A stretch of DNA of 64,000 nt from Candidatus Opimibacter skivensis. GTDB lineage: Bacteria; Bacteroidota; Bacteroidia; Chitinophagales; Saprospiraceae. The stretch is from the NCBI GenBank assembly GCA_016722045.1, contig JADKGY010000029.1:496001-560000 (forward strand). Reading direction: 5' to 3'. Positions 13,451 to 24,300 of this stretch are shown one piece after another (the first letter of the stretch is position 1; each line of letters starts with the position of its first letter). The notes beneath the pieces are model-generated. The model did no database searches. It was not told where the DNA came from and saw only the letters and a program-made list of their open reading frames with translations. Both the position numbers and the translations under genes were made by a program.

Positions 13451-16150
13451 ATGGTCAGGCATCTTATTATCATCGTTTTTCTCAGTTTTTTCATCAGTGG
13501 AAAGGTATGCGCTACGCATAACAGGGCCGGCGAAATCACCATAAAACAAACCGGAGATCTCACAATAGAGGTTACGGTGACGACCTATACCAAAACTACG
13601 AGTACCCAGGCTGACAGAGACAGCGTAAGAGTGTTTTGGGGCGATGGAAGCTCTGAGTTCATCTACCGTACCAACGGAGAAGGCACGCCGTTAGCAAATA
13701 ACCGAAAACTGAATTATTACGTCGCCAGCCATACCTTTCCTGGTCGTGCCACATACACGATCTCCATGATGGATCCTAACCGCAATGGCGGCATCATAAA
13801 TGTAAATCCACCAAATTCGGAAGGCGTCCCTTTCTATATTGAGGCAACATATACATTTCTCAATCCTCAATTCCAGGGATATAACAACACAGCAATCCTA
13901 CTTCAACAACCTATCGATTTTGGATGCGTTGGTCAGAAGTTCATCCACAACCCAACCGCTTACGATCCCGATGGAGATAGCTTAGCCTTTGAGTTTATTG
14001 TTCCACTGCAGGATAGTGGAGTAAACGTCCCGAATTATATTTTTCCTCAGAATATCGTACCGGGTCCCAATAATTCCATGACTTTGGATCCGGTTACAGG
14101 AAATCTTGTATGGGATTCACCTCAGTTCTCCGGAGAATATAACATCGCTTTCAGGGTTAAAGAATATCGTGGAGGCGTTTTGATCAGCTCTTTTATAAGA
14201 GACATGCAAATCCTCGTGTTAATTTGTGATAATAGCCCACCGGATGTTGAAGCTGTCGATGAAGTTTGTGTTATCGCAGGACATCATCTCGAATTAAATG
14301 TCCTAATCACAGATCCTGACTCTGGCCAGTTAGTAGCTGTAACGGCCGAAGGTGGTCCTTTTGAAGTCCCTGGCAACAAAGCTATTCTTGAAACCGGAGG
14401 AACAGGATTCCAGTCACCACCTGTTTTTGCAAAACTAATATGGGATCCACAGTGTGAACACATTCGCGATCAGCCATACAGCGTGATTATAAAAGGAGTG
14501 GATAACTTTTTTGATACGACAGGCCTCGTAGATCTTCATTCCATTCGTATCAAAGTAATCGGTCCACCACCTGAAGATGTGACACTCGATCATGCGTCTG
14601 ATGCATTTGAACTCTCCTGGCTGTTACCGTATTCATGCGAAAACACAACCACAAATTATTTCAAAGGATTTTCAATCTGGAAACGTAATGGTAGTAATCA
14701 ATTTCAACTAGATAGTTGCGATACTGGTCTGGAAGGAAGAGGCTATACGAAAATAGCATCCAATTGGAAAGGCATCAAAAATGGAAGATATTTCTTTGAG
14801 GACAAGGATATTAGCAATGAAGGAAGTTATTGTTACCGGATCCTTGCTGAATTTGCGCAGACGACACCTTCAGGCCAACCTTATCTGCGTGTCCTGAGCA
14901 TACCTTCTGAAGAAGCATGTTTGCGCGCTAAAGCTGACCGTCCTTTGCTGACCAATGTTTCCGTTGAAGCAACAGATGTTACTGCAGGGAAGATCAAAAT
15001 CAAATGGATAGGACCTGAAACCGGATCAATTGACACATTTTTAAATCCCGGACCTTACGTCTATCAATTGATGCGGGCTAATGAAATTGATGGAATCAAC
15101 TTTCAACCCGTCGCAGGTGGTAGCTTTTCTAGTCCGACCTTGTCTGGTTTGAAAGATAGTTTGGTACTTGATCAAAACCTTGATACACGTAGTTTAGGAT
15201 ATACCTACAGGTTAGATATGCTGACAGGAGATCCGAATACACTTTTTGGATCATCACAAGCTGCTTCTTCTGTTTTCCTTATGGTAGCACCATCTGATGA
15301 AGCTAATTTGCTATCATGGAAATCAAATACGCCATGGGATAATTACGAATATGAGATCTGGAGAAGTGATCAGGGAAGCGCATTTTCTTTAATCACTACG
15401 ACAGAGGATGAAAATTATGCGGATAGACAAAATGTAGTGAATGGCCTTGAGTATTGTTACCGGATAATAGCATTGGGAAATTATGGGTTGACATCTGTCC
15501 CTTCTCCACTGATCAATCAATCCCAGGATGTATGTAGTATTCCTGTTGATAATGTGGCACCTTGTCCACCGGAAATTGAAGTATCCAATATTTGTGATCA
15601 GGCAGATCCTGGCACACCTGCTGACGCTTTTATCAATTATCTCACCTGGAAAGAAACATGTCCTGATGATGATATTGCAGGCTATAAAATCTTCTTTAGT
15701 CCAGAACCGGGAAGTCCGATGATTTTAGTCGGTACAGTTAATGCAAACGAACATCATTTTGAGCATAAGCCTGGTGAAAAAATTGCCGGCTGCTATTCAA
15801 TTATTACGTTTGATCAGAAAAATAATGAAAGTCAGTCTTCCAATGTAGTCTGCGTCAATAATTGTCCGGTCTTTGAATTGCCAAACGCCTTCACACCCAA
15901 TGGTGATGGTCAGAATGATATTTTCAAACCGCTCAGTGCCAGATTCATTGAATCGATCGACTTCAAAGTTTTCAATCGATGGGGACAGGTTGTGTTCACT
16001 ACTTCCGATCCACAGATCAATTGGAACGGAACCAACAAATCCGGAAAGGATGTTTCAGATGGGGTATATTTTTACACTTGCCGGGCATTTGAAAGTCAAA
16101 ATTTACCACCTATTGTTCTTTCAGGATACATTGAATTAATCCGTGGGTAA
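13451..16150 (+). CDS. Large secreted multidomain protein with gliding-type (T9SS type B) C-terminus
   Basis: An 899-residue exported protein. A signal peptide (LIIIVFLSFFISGKVCA, ends near residue 21) precedes THNRAGEITIKQTGDL, a start I have seen in related Bacteroidota surface proteins. The centre looks like a chain of Ig/cadherin-like beta-sandwich domains (AYDPDGDSLAFEF, ITDPDSGQLVAV) and fibronectin-III-like domains (YEIWRSD, GYKIFFSP). The last ~90 residues are the CHU_C/gliding-motility C-terminal domain: LPNAFTPNGDGQNDIFKP, VFNRWGQVVF, WNGTNKSGKDVSDGVYFY. This sorts proteins by T9SS and typically leaves them surface-attached. No catalytic domain is seen; adhesion or surface-structure function is inference. 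Confidence 0.85.
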   Translation: MVRHLIIIVFLSFFISGKVCATHNRAGEITIKQTGDLTIEVTVTTYTKTTSTQADRDSVRVFWGDGSSEFIYRTNGEGTPLANNRKLNYYVASHTFPGRATYTISMMDPNRNGGIINVNPPNSEGVPFYIEATYTFLNPQFQGYNNTAILLQQPIDFGCVGQKFIHNPTAYDPDGDSLAFEFIVPLQDSGVNVPNYIFPQNIVPGPNNSMTLDPVTGNLVWDSPQFSGEYNIAFRVKEYRGGVLISSFIRDMQILVLICDNSPPDVEAVDEVCVIAGHHLELNVLITDPDSGQLVAVTAEGGPFEVPGNKAILETGGTGFQSPPVFAKLIWDPQCEHIRDQPYSVIIKGVDNFFDTTGLVDLHSIRIKVIGPPPEDVTLDHASDAFELSWLLPYSCENTTTNYFKGFSIWKRNGSNQFQLDSCDTGLEGRGYTKIASNWKGIKNGRYFFEDKDISNEGSYCYRILAEFAQTTPSGQPYLRVLSIPSEEACLRAKADRPLLTNVSVEATDVTAGKIKIKWIGPETGSIDTFLNPGPYVYQLMRANEIDGINFQPVAGGSFSSPTLSGLKDSLVLDQNLDTRSLGYTYRLDMLTGDPNTLFGSSQAASSVFLMVAPSDEANLLSWKSNTPWDNYEYEIWRSDQGSAFSLITTTEDENYADRQNVVNGLEYCYRIIALGNYGLTSVPSPLINQSQDVCSIPVDNVAPCPPEIEVSNICDQADPGTPADAFINYLTWKETCPDDDIAGYKIFFSPEPGSPMILVGTVNANEHHFEHKPGEKIAGCYSIITFDQKNNESQSSNVVCVNNCPVFELPNAFTPNGDGQNDIFKPLSARFIESIDFKVFNRWGQVVFTTSDPQINWNGTNKSGKDVSDGVYFYTCRAFESQNLPPIVLSGYIELIRG

Positions 16151-16175
16151 CTTTTAAATTTTACAAAATCTTATT

Positions 16176-16775
16176 ATGTTTTCAGGGATCATTCAGAACA
16201 CTGGTGTCGTTCAAACTATCGAGGATATGGGATCAACTAAACTGTTGACTATTTCCTCTCCCATCTCAAATGCATTACACATTGATCAAAGCATTGCGCA
16301 CAACGGCGTCTGCCTGACAGTCGTCAAAGTGCACGATGGAAATCATCAGGTAGAGATTGTAAATGAAACATTATCAAAAACAAATCTCGGCTTTTTACAA
16401 TCCGGTCAAATCGTTAACCTGGAAAAATCCATCACGATGGAGACATTACTTGACGGCCACCTTATCCAGGGACATGTAGATAACATACTTCGCTGTGAAA
16501 AAAATGAAGACCTCGATGGAAGCTGGCTGATGCAGTTTAATTTGCCAAAGGATTATGAAGCCCTGATCATTCCCCATGGATCAATATGCCTCAATGGAGT
16601 GAGCCTTACAGTTGCAAATTTATTTGAACATTCTTTCAATGTGGCGATCATCCCCTATACCTACGAGCATACGAACTTTAAATTTATAAAAGTAGGCGAT
16701 ATGGTCAATGTCGAATTTGACCTCATAGGAAAATATCTCTTAAGGCAGTTGGAAACAAGAACACTCACAGAGTGA
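16176..16775 (+). CDS. ribE: Riboflavin synthase alpha subunit
   Basis: This enzyme dismutates two 6,7-dimethyl-8-ribityllumazines to riboflavin. The 199-residue protein shows the two tandem lumazine-binding barrels. The first opens MFSGIIQNTGVV and has HNGVCLTVV; the second has GHLIQGHVDN, then LNGVSLTV, the matching segment of the repeat. Length is standard. It follows the large T9SS cargo gene by 25 bases but is probably functionally unrelated. No FMN riboswitch-like leader is apparent in that short gap. Other rib genes are outside the window. Confidence 0.93.
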   Translation: MFSGIIQNTGVVQTIEDMGSTKLLTISSPISNALHIDQSIAHNGVCLTVVKVHDGNHQVEIVNETLSKTNLGFLQSGQIVNLEKSITMETLLDGHLIQGHVDNILRCEKNEDLDGSWLMQFNLPKDYEALIIPHGSICLNGVSLTVANLFEHSFNVAIIPYTYEHTNFKFIKVGDMVNVEFDLIGKYLLRQLETRTLTE

Positions 16776-16799
16776 GTAGTGAATAGTGAATTGCAATAT

Positions 16800-16921
16800 T
16801 TGAATTTGTTATTTGTCACACGTTATTCATCACTCGTCATTCATAAATCGTCATTCATAAATCGTCATTCATAAATCGTTATTTGTCATTCATTACTCGT
16901 TATTCGTTATTCGTTATTCGT
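16800..16921. repeat. Low-complexity CGTTATTCG/CATTCATAAATCGT repeats
   Basis: The spacer between ribE and the rpoC terminator contains three near-perfect copies of CATTCATAAATCGT and three or more of CGTTATTCGT. The same motif appears at 48066-48087 beside tRNA-Ala, in an inverted repeat at 42729-42863, and, in frame, inside the NadR-like gene (5070-5100). Confidence 0.7.
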
Positions 16922-16922
16922 A

Positions 16923-16956
16923 AATAAAAAAAGCCCGTTAGATTTCTCCAACAGGC
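16923..16956 (-). terminator. Intrinsic terminator of the rpoBC operon
   Basis: On the minus strand GCCTGTT (16950-16956) and AACGGGC (16933-16939) form a seven-pair stem with one G-U pair around a ten-base loop, followed directly by a run of seven T (16926-16932). It lies about 65 bases past the rpoC stop. Confidence 0.8.
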
Positions 16957-17019
16957 ATTTTATTATTTATACCAGAAGATTTAAAACTTCACTCTTCTCA
17001 CTCCTCTCACTCCTCTCAC

Positions 17020-20000
17020 TTATCTTCCTGTTTTAAATTCATCTTCCTCATCAAACATATGCTCGATATATTCTTCACCACCCTTGGCTTTCACCAATAC
17101 GTGTTCAAACTTGAAAGCACCTGTACCTGCAGGAATTCTTTTTCCTACAATTACATTCTCCTTCAAACCTTGCAGATCATCACGCTTAGCTCCTATAGCC
17201 GCTGTGCTCAACACCTTCGTAGTTTCCTGGAACGAGGCAGCAGATATCCAACTCTTCGTACCTAACGATGAACGAGTGATACCCTGCAACATCGGACTAG
17301 AGGTAGCTGCAACAGCATCCCTGTATTCCAATATTTTCTGATCATTTCTCTTCAGGAATGAATTCTCCTCGCGAATCTGTCTTAGCGTCACAACACCACC
17401 GGCATTATACTTCTTGGAATCTCCAGGCTCTGTGATCACTTTACGATCATAGATATTGTCATTCTCTTCAAAGAAATCATGACGATCAGCAGACTCACCC
17501 TGGAGGAAACTTGTATCTCCCGGATCCATAATCAATACACGACGCATCATCTGACGAACGATAACTTCAATATGCTTGTCATTGATCGCAATACCCTGAG
17601 AACGATAAACCTCCTGGATACCATTTACCAGATATGATTGAACTGCAAACGGGCCCTTGATAGACAAAATATCACCAGGTGCAATCGCACCATCGGATAA
17701 AGCCATACCTGCTCGAACAAAGTCGCCTTCCTGTACAAGAAGGTGCTTCGAAAGTCCGATAAGATATTTACGGCTCTGATCTGTCTTCTCATCGACCACA
17801 TAAACCTCACGGTTACCTCTCTTGATGCTTCCGAATTTTACAACACCGTCGACTTCAGACACAACAGCAGGATTTGACGGATTACGTGCTTCAAATAACT
17901 CGGTTACCCGTGGCAGACCTCCCGTGATGTCCTGGATCTGGCTTGTCTTACGTGGGATTTTTACAATAATTCTACCCGCAGTGATTTCATCACCATCGGA
18001 TACATTAATGTAAGAACCTACAGGAAGAGAATAATTACGAAGTTCTTCACCATCTTTTGAAATGATGCTGAGCCCTGGTATTTTCTTCTTGTTCTTCGAT
18101 TCGATGACTACCTTCTCTTCATATCCTGTCTGGTCATCACGCTCAGTTCTGAACGTAACACCTTCTTCGATAGAATCATATTTCACAATACCTGAGAATT
18201 CGGATATGATCACAGCATTGAAAATATCCCAATGGCAAATCATATCTCCTCGGTGAATCTTTTGTTTGTCTTTCACCATAATTTTTGCACCGTAAGGAAT
18301 GTGGTGCGTGGTGTAGACCCGGTTATTTGCTGGATCAGTGATTTTGATTTCACCTGACCTTGAGATGACAACTTCCTGTTTTGTACCGTCATCATCTTCA
18401 AACTTCACCGTACGGACCTCTTCAAACTCAATCGTTCCGTCAAATTTCGCGATAAGCTCAGACTCCTTCTTCGAGAGTGATGCAATACCCCCTACGTGAA
18501 ATGTACGAAGAGTAAGCTGTGTACCAGGCTCACCAATACTCTGAGCAGAAATGATACCGACAGCATCACCCATTTCAGCTATTCGTCCTGTTGCAAGATT
18601 CTTTCCATAACATTTAGCACAGGTTCCTCGCTTAGCTTCACATGTCAATACGGAACGAATCGTCACTTTTTCAATTCCGATTTCTTCAATTCGTTCAGCT
18701 ATTGAATCCGTGATATATTCACCTGAAGCAACAATCAGTTCGTCAGTGACCGGATGAATAATATCATAAAGAGAATATCTGCCCTGTGTTCTGGAAGCAA
18801 GACTCTCAATGACTTTTTCATTATCCTTCAATGCGGAAGTTTCAATACCTCGCAATGTCTCACAGTCATTCTCCATCACCACCACATCCTGGGCAACATC
18901 CACAAGACGTCGAGTAAGGTAACCTGCATCAGCAGTTTTTAACGCTGTATCCGCAAGACCTTTACGCGCACCGTGTGTAGAGATAAAATATTCCTGTACG
19001 CTTAGTCCATCAAGGAAGTTTGAAAGAATAGGGTTTTCAATAACCGCTCTTCCTGTATCTCCTGACTTTCTTGGTTTCGCCATCAATCCTCTCAATCCAC
19101 ACAACTGCTTGATCTGATTTTTTGATCCCCGCGCACCTGAGTCAAGCATCATGAATACAGAGTTGAATCCGCCATTGTGCAACGACAACTCTTTCATCAG
19201 GCTTTCTGTAATCTTATTATCTGCATACGTCCATTTATCAATCGTCTGATTGTAACGTTCGTTTTCAGTGATAAGACCCATGTTGTAATTGTTGTTTACA
19301 TCATCGACATCATCCTGGGCTGCTTTCAGTGTTTCTTCTTTAATCGAAGGTGTGATCAAATCCCCAAGCTTGAATGATAAACCGGCTCTGAACGCCCAGC
19401 TGAATCCAAGATCCTTGATGTCATCCAAAAACTGTGCTGTCCTTGGAAAATTTGTCCTGATCAGAATATCACCAATTACTTTACGGAGATTTTTCTTAGT
19501 CAGGAGTGTATTGATAAAAGGCACTGTAGGAGGGCATACTTCATTGAATAAAACTCGGCCACAAGTAGTCTCAATTAACTTCTTGATCATCTTGCCGTTT
19601 TCATCCTCCTGATTTACACGGACACGAACTGTGGCGTGCAAATCAAGTTTGCCTTCATTGTGCGCTATTACCACTTCTTCCGAGCTATAGTATGTGCGCC
19701 CTTCGCCTAATACTTTTCCACTATGCTCCGCTTTCTTTTCTTTTGTCAGGTAATAGAGACCAAGTACCATGTCCTGCGAAGGAAGTGTTACCGGTGATCC
19801 ATCCTGTGGATTAAGCATGTTATGAGAAGCCAACATTAAGAGCTGAGCTTCAAGAATAGCCGCCTGACCCAGTGGAACGTGAACAGCCATCTGGTCACCG
19901 TCAAAGTCAGCATTGAACGCTGTACAAACAAGAGGGTGCAATTGTATAGCCTTACCTTCCACCAATTGTGGCTGGAATGCTTGTATAGATAACCTGTGGA

Positions 20001-21330
20001 GCGTTGGTGCCCGGTTAAGCAATATCGGATGACCTTTCAAAATATTTTCCAGGATGTCCCAGATCACAGGCTCTTTACGATCTACTAATTTCTTCGCTGA
20101 CTTTACAGTTTTTACAATACCCCGCTCAATCAGTTTTCTGATGATAAAAGGTTTGAAAAGCTCAGCAGCCATACCTTTTGGAAGACCGCATTCATGTAAT
20201 TTCAACGTCGGTCCAACTACAATAACTGATCGACCACTGTAGTCAACTCGTTTTCCAAGTAAGTTCTGACGGAAACGTCCTTGTTTTCCTTTGAGAATAT
20301 CACTCAAAGATTTTAATGCCCGTCCACCTTCAGCTTTGACAGCATTAGATTTCCTGGAGTTATCAAACAATGAATCAACTGCCTCCTGCAACATTCGTTT
20401 TTCATTACGAAGAATGACTTCAGGTGCTTTGATTTCAAGAAGACGCTTAAGACGATTGTTACGTATAATAACACGTCTGTACAAATCATTTAAATCTGAA
20501 CTAGCAAAACGACCTCCATCCAAAGGAACGAGTGGTCGGAGTTCTGGTGGAATGACCGGCAGATATTGTATGACCATCCATTCCGGACGATTGTTTGTAT
20601 GTGTATTTCCTTCACGGATAGCTTCAACTACACGCAACCTCTTCAACGCTTCTGATTTCCTTTGTTGTGAAGTTTCAGTAGCTGACTGGTGACGAAGATT
20701 GTCAGAAAGTTTTTTCAGATCAATATTGGCCAGCAAATCAAAAATGGCTTCAGCACCCATCTTGGCAATAAACTTGTTTGGGTCTGAATCATCAAGCATC
20801 TGATTTCCTTCAGGAAGCGTATCCAATACTTCGAAGTATTCTTCTTCAGTCAACAGATCCATGAAGTCAACACCTTCATCTCCTTTTACACCCGTCTTGA
20901 TGACTACATATCGCTCGTAATAAATAATCGACTCAAGATTCTTTGAAGACAAACCGAGGATATAACCGATCTTGTTTGGCAACGATTTGAAAAACCAAAT
21001 GTGCACCACAGGAACCACAAGCTTGATGTGTCCCATGCGCTCACGCCTGACTTTTTTCTCTGTCACTTCTACACCACAACGATCACAAACGATTCCTTTG
21101 TAACGAATACGCTTGTACTTTCCGCAATAACATTCGAAGTCTTTGACAGGGCCAAAGATGCGCTCGCAAAACAATCCATCACGTTCCGGTTTATAGGATC
21201 GGTAGTTAATCGTTTCCGGTTTTAATACCTCACCATATGAACGCTCCAGGATATCATCAGGAGACGAAAGGCTAAGTGAAATACTACGGAAAAATTGTTT
21301 TTGTTTGACGTGCTTCTTTTTAAGAGACAT
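17020..21330 (-). CDS. rpoC: DNA-directed RNA polymerase subunit beta'
   Basis: The largest subunit of RNA polymerase, 1436 residues. The N-terminal zinc site is C67-x-C69 and C82-x2-C85 (FECYCG, CDRCGVEV). The catalytic Mg loop NADFDGDQMAVHVP occupies residues about 473-486. The trigger-loop/bridge region is marked by MMLDSGARGSKNQIKQLCGLRG, and a second zinc site by CEAKRGTCAKCYG near residue 880. SIGEPGTQLTLRTFHVGG is intact. The gene starts 30 bases after rpoB and ends the operon at the terminator around 16940. Nothing is unusual in the sequence. Confidence 0.98.
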   Translation of the reverse strand: MSLKKKHVKQKQFFRSISLSLSSPDDILERSYGEVLKPETINYRSYKPERDGLFCERIFGPVKDFECYCGKYKRIRYKGIVCDRCGVEVTEKKVRRERMGHIKLVVPVVHIWFFKSLPNKIGYILGLSSKNLESIIYYERYVVIKTGVKGDEGVDFMDLLTEEEYFEVLDTLPEGNQMLDDSDPNKFIAKMGAEAIFDLLANIDLKKLSDNLRHQSATETSQQRKSEALKRLRVVEAIREGNTHTNNRPEWMVIQYLPVIPPELRPLVPLDGGRFASSDLNDLYRRVIIRNNRLKRLLEIKAPEVILRNEKRMLQEAVDSLFDNSRKSNAVKAEGGRALKSLSDILKGKQGRFRQNLLGKRVDYSGRSVIVVGPTLKLHECGLPKGMAAELFKPFIIRKLIERGIVKTVKSAKKLVDRKEPVIWDILENILKGHPILLNRAPTLHRLSIQAFQPQLVEGKAIQLHPLVCTAFNADFDGDQMAVHVPLGQAAILEAQLLMLASHNMLNPQDGSPVTLPSQDMVLGLYYLTKEKKAEHSGKVLGEGRTYYSSEEVVIAHNEGKLDLHATVRVRVNQEDENGKMIKKLIETTCGRVLFNEVCPPTVPFINTLLTKKNLRKVIGDILIRTNFPRTAQFLDDIKDLGFSWAFRAGLSFKLGDLITPSIKEETLKAAQDDVDDVNNNYNMGLITENERYNQTIDKWTYADNKITESLMKELSLHNGGFNSVFMMLDSGARGSKNQIKQLCGLRGLMAKPRKSGDTGRAVIENPILSNFLDGLSVQEYFISTHGARKGLADTALKTADAGYLTRRLVDVAQDVVVMENDCETLRGIETSALKDNEKVIESLASRTQGRYSLYDIIHPVTDELIVASGEYITDSIAERIEEIGIEKVTIRSVLTCEAKRGTCAKCYGKNLATGRIAEMGDAVGIISAQSIGEPGTQLTLRTFHVGGIASLSKKESELIAKFDGTIEFEEVRTVKFEDDDGTKQEVVISRSGEIKITDPANNRVYTTHHIPYGAKIMVKDKQKIHRGDMICHWDIFNAVIISEFSGIVKYDSIEEGVTFRTERDDQTGYEEKVVIESKNKKKIPGLSIISKDGEELRNYSLPVGSYINVSDGDEITAGRIIVKIPRKTSQIQDITGGLPRVTELFEARNPSNPAVVSEVDGVVKFGSIKRGNREVYVVDEKTDQSRKYLIGLSKHLLVQEGDFVRAGMALSDGAIAPGDILSIKGPFAVQSYLVNGIQEVYRSQGIAINDKHIEVIVRQMMRRVLIMDPGDTSFLQGESADRHDFFEENDNIYDRKVITEPGDSKKYNAGGVVTLRQIREENSFLKRNDQKILEYRDAVAATSSPMLQGITRSSLGTKSWISAASFQETTKVLSTAAIGAKRDDLQGLKENVIVGKRIPAGTGAFKFEHVLVKAKGGEEYIEHMFDEEDEFKTGR

Positions 21331-21360
21331 AGTCTATAGCTGAATTATGATAGAATGAAA

Positions 21361-24300
21361 TCAATCAAATTTTACATCGAGTGCAAGGCCACGAAGCTCA
21401 TGCACCAGTACATTGAAACTCTCAGGAATATGAGGCTCCGGCATATTATCACCTTTCACAATCGCTTCATAAGCTTTTGCTCTGCCGATGATATCATCTG
21501 ATTTTACAGTAAGTAATTCTTGCAGAATATTCGAAGCACCATATGCTTCAAGTGCCCAAACTTCCATTTCACCAAATCGCTGACCTCCAAACTGGGCTTT
21601 ACCACCCAAAGGCTGCTGCGTGATCAATGAATATGGACCGATAGACCTTGCGTGCATCTTATCATCTACCATGTGCGACAGTTTAAGCATGTAGATAACA
21701 CCTACAGTGGCCTGCTGGTGAAAACGATCACCTGTGTTCCCATCATACAAGTATGTCTGCCCCAGATCTGGTAAACCTGCTTCAATGATTTGACCTGCAA
21801 TTTCATCAAGTGCAGCACCATCAAAGATTGGCGTCGAATATTTTACACCAAGCTTCTCACCAGCCCAACCCAATACAGTTTCGAAAATCTGTCCAAGGTT
21901 CATACGCGAAGGCACACCCAGTGGATTAAGTACAATGTCTACAGGTGTACCATCCTCAAGAAATGGCATATCCTCTGCACGAACGATCTTAGAGACAATA
22001 CCTTTATTTCCGTGACGTCCTGCTATCTTATCACCCACTTTTAGCTTACGCTTACGAGCGAGATATACTTTCGCAAGCTTCAATACACCAGGAGGCAATT
22101 CATCTCCAATGCTGATATTGAAACTCTCACGTTTGTATCGTCCTATTTCTTCATTCACCTTGATGCTGAAATTATGCAGCAGTCTTGAGATAAGACCGTC
22201 AACATGTTTTTCACCCGTCCAGTTTGTATAATCAACCTGACTGAAATCAATAGTCTTCAGTGTCTTTGGCGTAAACTTATTACCCTTGTTGATTACGACT
22301 TCACCATAAATAGTTTTGACACCATTTGAGGCCTGGCCTTTAATCAGTATTGATAATTTGTCAATAAGTAATGTCTTCAATTCATTCAATGCTACTGAAT
22401 GCTTGTCATCCAACTGATCGATAAGTTTTTTCTCCTGCGCTTTCTGGAATTTATCCTTCTTCGCACGAGCGAAAAGTTGTTTATCAATCACCACTCCATC
22501 TGTGGAAGGTGGAGCTGTAAACGAAGCATCTTTTACATCACCGGCTTTATCACCGAAAATAGCTCTGAGCAGTTTCTCTTCCGGTGTCGGATCAGTTTCA
22601 CCTTTCGGTGTAATCTTACCGATCAGAATATCACCTTCATTGACACTTGCACCTACTCTGATGATACCATTCTCATCAAGATCCTTTGTGGCTTCTTCAC
22701 TGACATTTGGAATATCATTTGTCAACTCCTCTTCACCCAGTTTTGTATCTCTTACTTCGAGTTCAAAACTTTCAATGTGAACAGATGTAAAAATGTCTTC
22801 TTTCACGATACGCTCAGAGACCACGATAGCATCCTCAAAATTGTAACCCTTCCAAGGCATGAATGCGACTTTAAGATTTTGACCTAAAGCCAATTCTCCT
22901 TTCTCAGTTGCATACCCATCGCAAAGGATTGTACCTTCTTTTACACGGTCACCTTTCTTGATGATCGGTTTCAGATTAATACATGTGCCCTGATTTGTCC
23001 GCTGGAATTTTGTCAGATAATATGTACGCATATCATCTTCAAAACTGACCAGTTGATCTTCTTCAGAACGGTCGTATTTAATTGTAATCTTGGTAGAATC
23101 TACATATTGAACTACACCGGGACCTTCAGCATTGATCAACATCCGGCTGTCTAAAGCAACTTTAGCTTCAAGACCGGTACCTACGATCGGAGATGCAGGT
23201 TTGATCAATGGTACAGCCTGACGTTGCATGTTCGATCCCATGAGCGCTCTGTTCGCGTCATCATTTTCAAGAAATGGAATCAATGAAGCTGAAACACCTA
23301 CAATCTGATTTGGTGCAACGTCCATATATTCAATTTCTTCCGGACCTAACATTGGAAAATCACCATGCTCCCGTGATTTGATACGGTCAGTCATGAAGAT
23401 TCCACTTTTATCGATCGGTGTATTCGCCTGTGCTATTTTCAAATAGTCTTCTCCTTCTGCAGTCAGGTATTCAGCATTTCCTTTGAGGACCACCTTACCA
23501 TCAGCTACGCGACGATATGGTGTCTCAAGAAATCCCATCTTATTAATCTTTGCATGTACGCAAAGTGTAGAGATCAAACCGATGTTTGGGCCTTCAGGTG
23601 TTTCAATTGTACACAGACGTCCGTAATGTGAATAGTGTACGTCCCGTACTTCAAAACCTGCACGCTCTCTTGACAAACCGCCCGGGCCTAACGCTGAAAT
23701 TCTACGTTTGTGCGTGATTTCAGATAGAGGGTTCGTCTGATCAAGAAATTGTGATAACTGACTTGTTCCAAAAAATGAATTGATCACTGAAGAAAGTGTT
23801 CGCGCATTGATCAGATCAATCGGTGTAAACACTTCATTGTCGCGCACATTCATACGCTCACGTATCGTTCGTGCCATTCTCGCCAGACCGACTCCGAATT
23901 GAGCATACAATTGTTCGCCTACAGTTCTGACACGACGATTTGATAAATGGTCGATGTCATCAAGTTCAGCTTTCTGATTTGTAAGACTTACCAGGTATTT
24001 GACGATAGAGATAATATCTTCTTTAGTCAGAACGAGGAGGTCTTTATCAATATCGATACCAAGCTTGCGGTTGATTTTATATCGACCTACATCACCCAGG
24101 TTATATCGTTTGTCTGAAAAGAACAATTTGTCGATGATACCGCGTGCTGTTTCTTCATCCGGAGGATCGGATCCTCTGAGCTGACGATAGATATATTGTA
24201 CAGCTTCCATTTCGGAGCTGGTAGGGTCTTTTTGTAATGTATTGTAGATGATCGAATAATCCTCACCGATATCTTCACGCTGAAGGATGATCGTTGATTC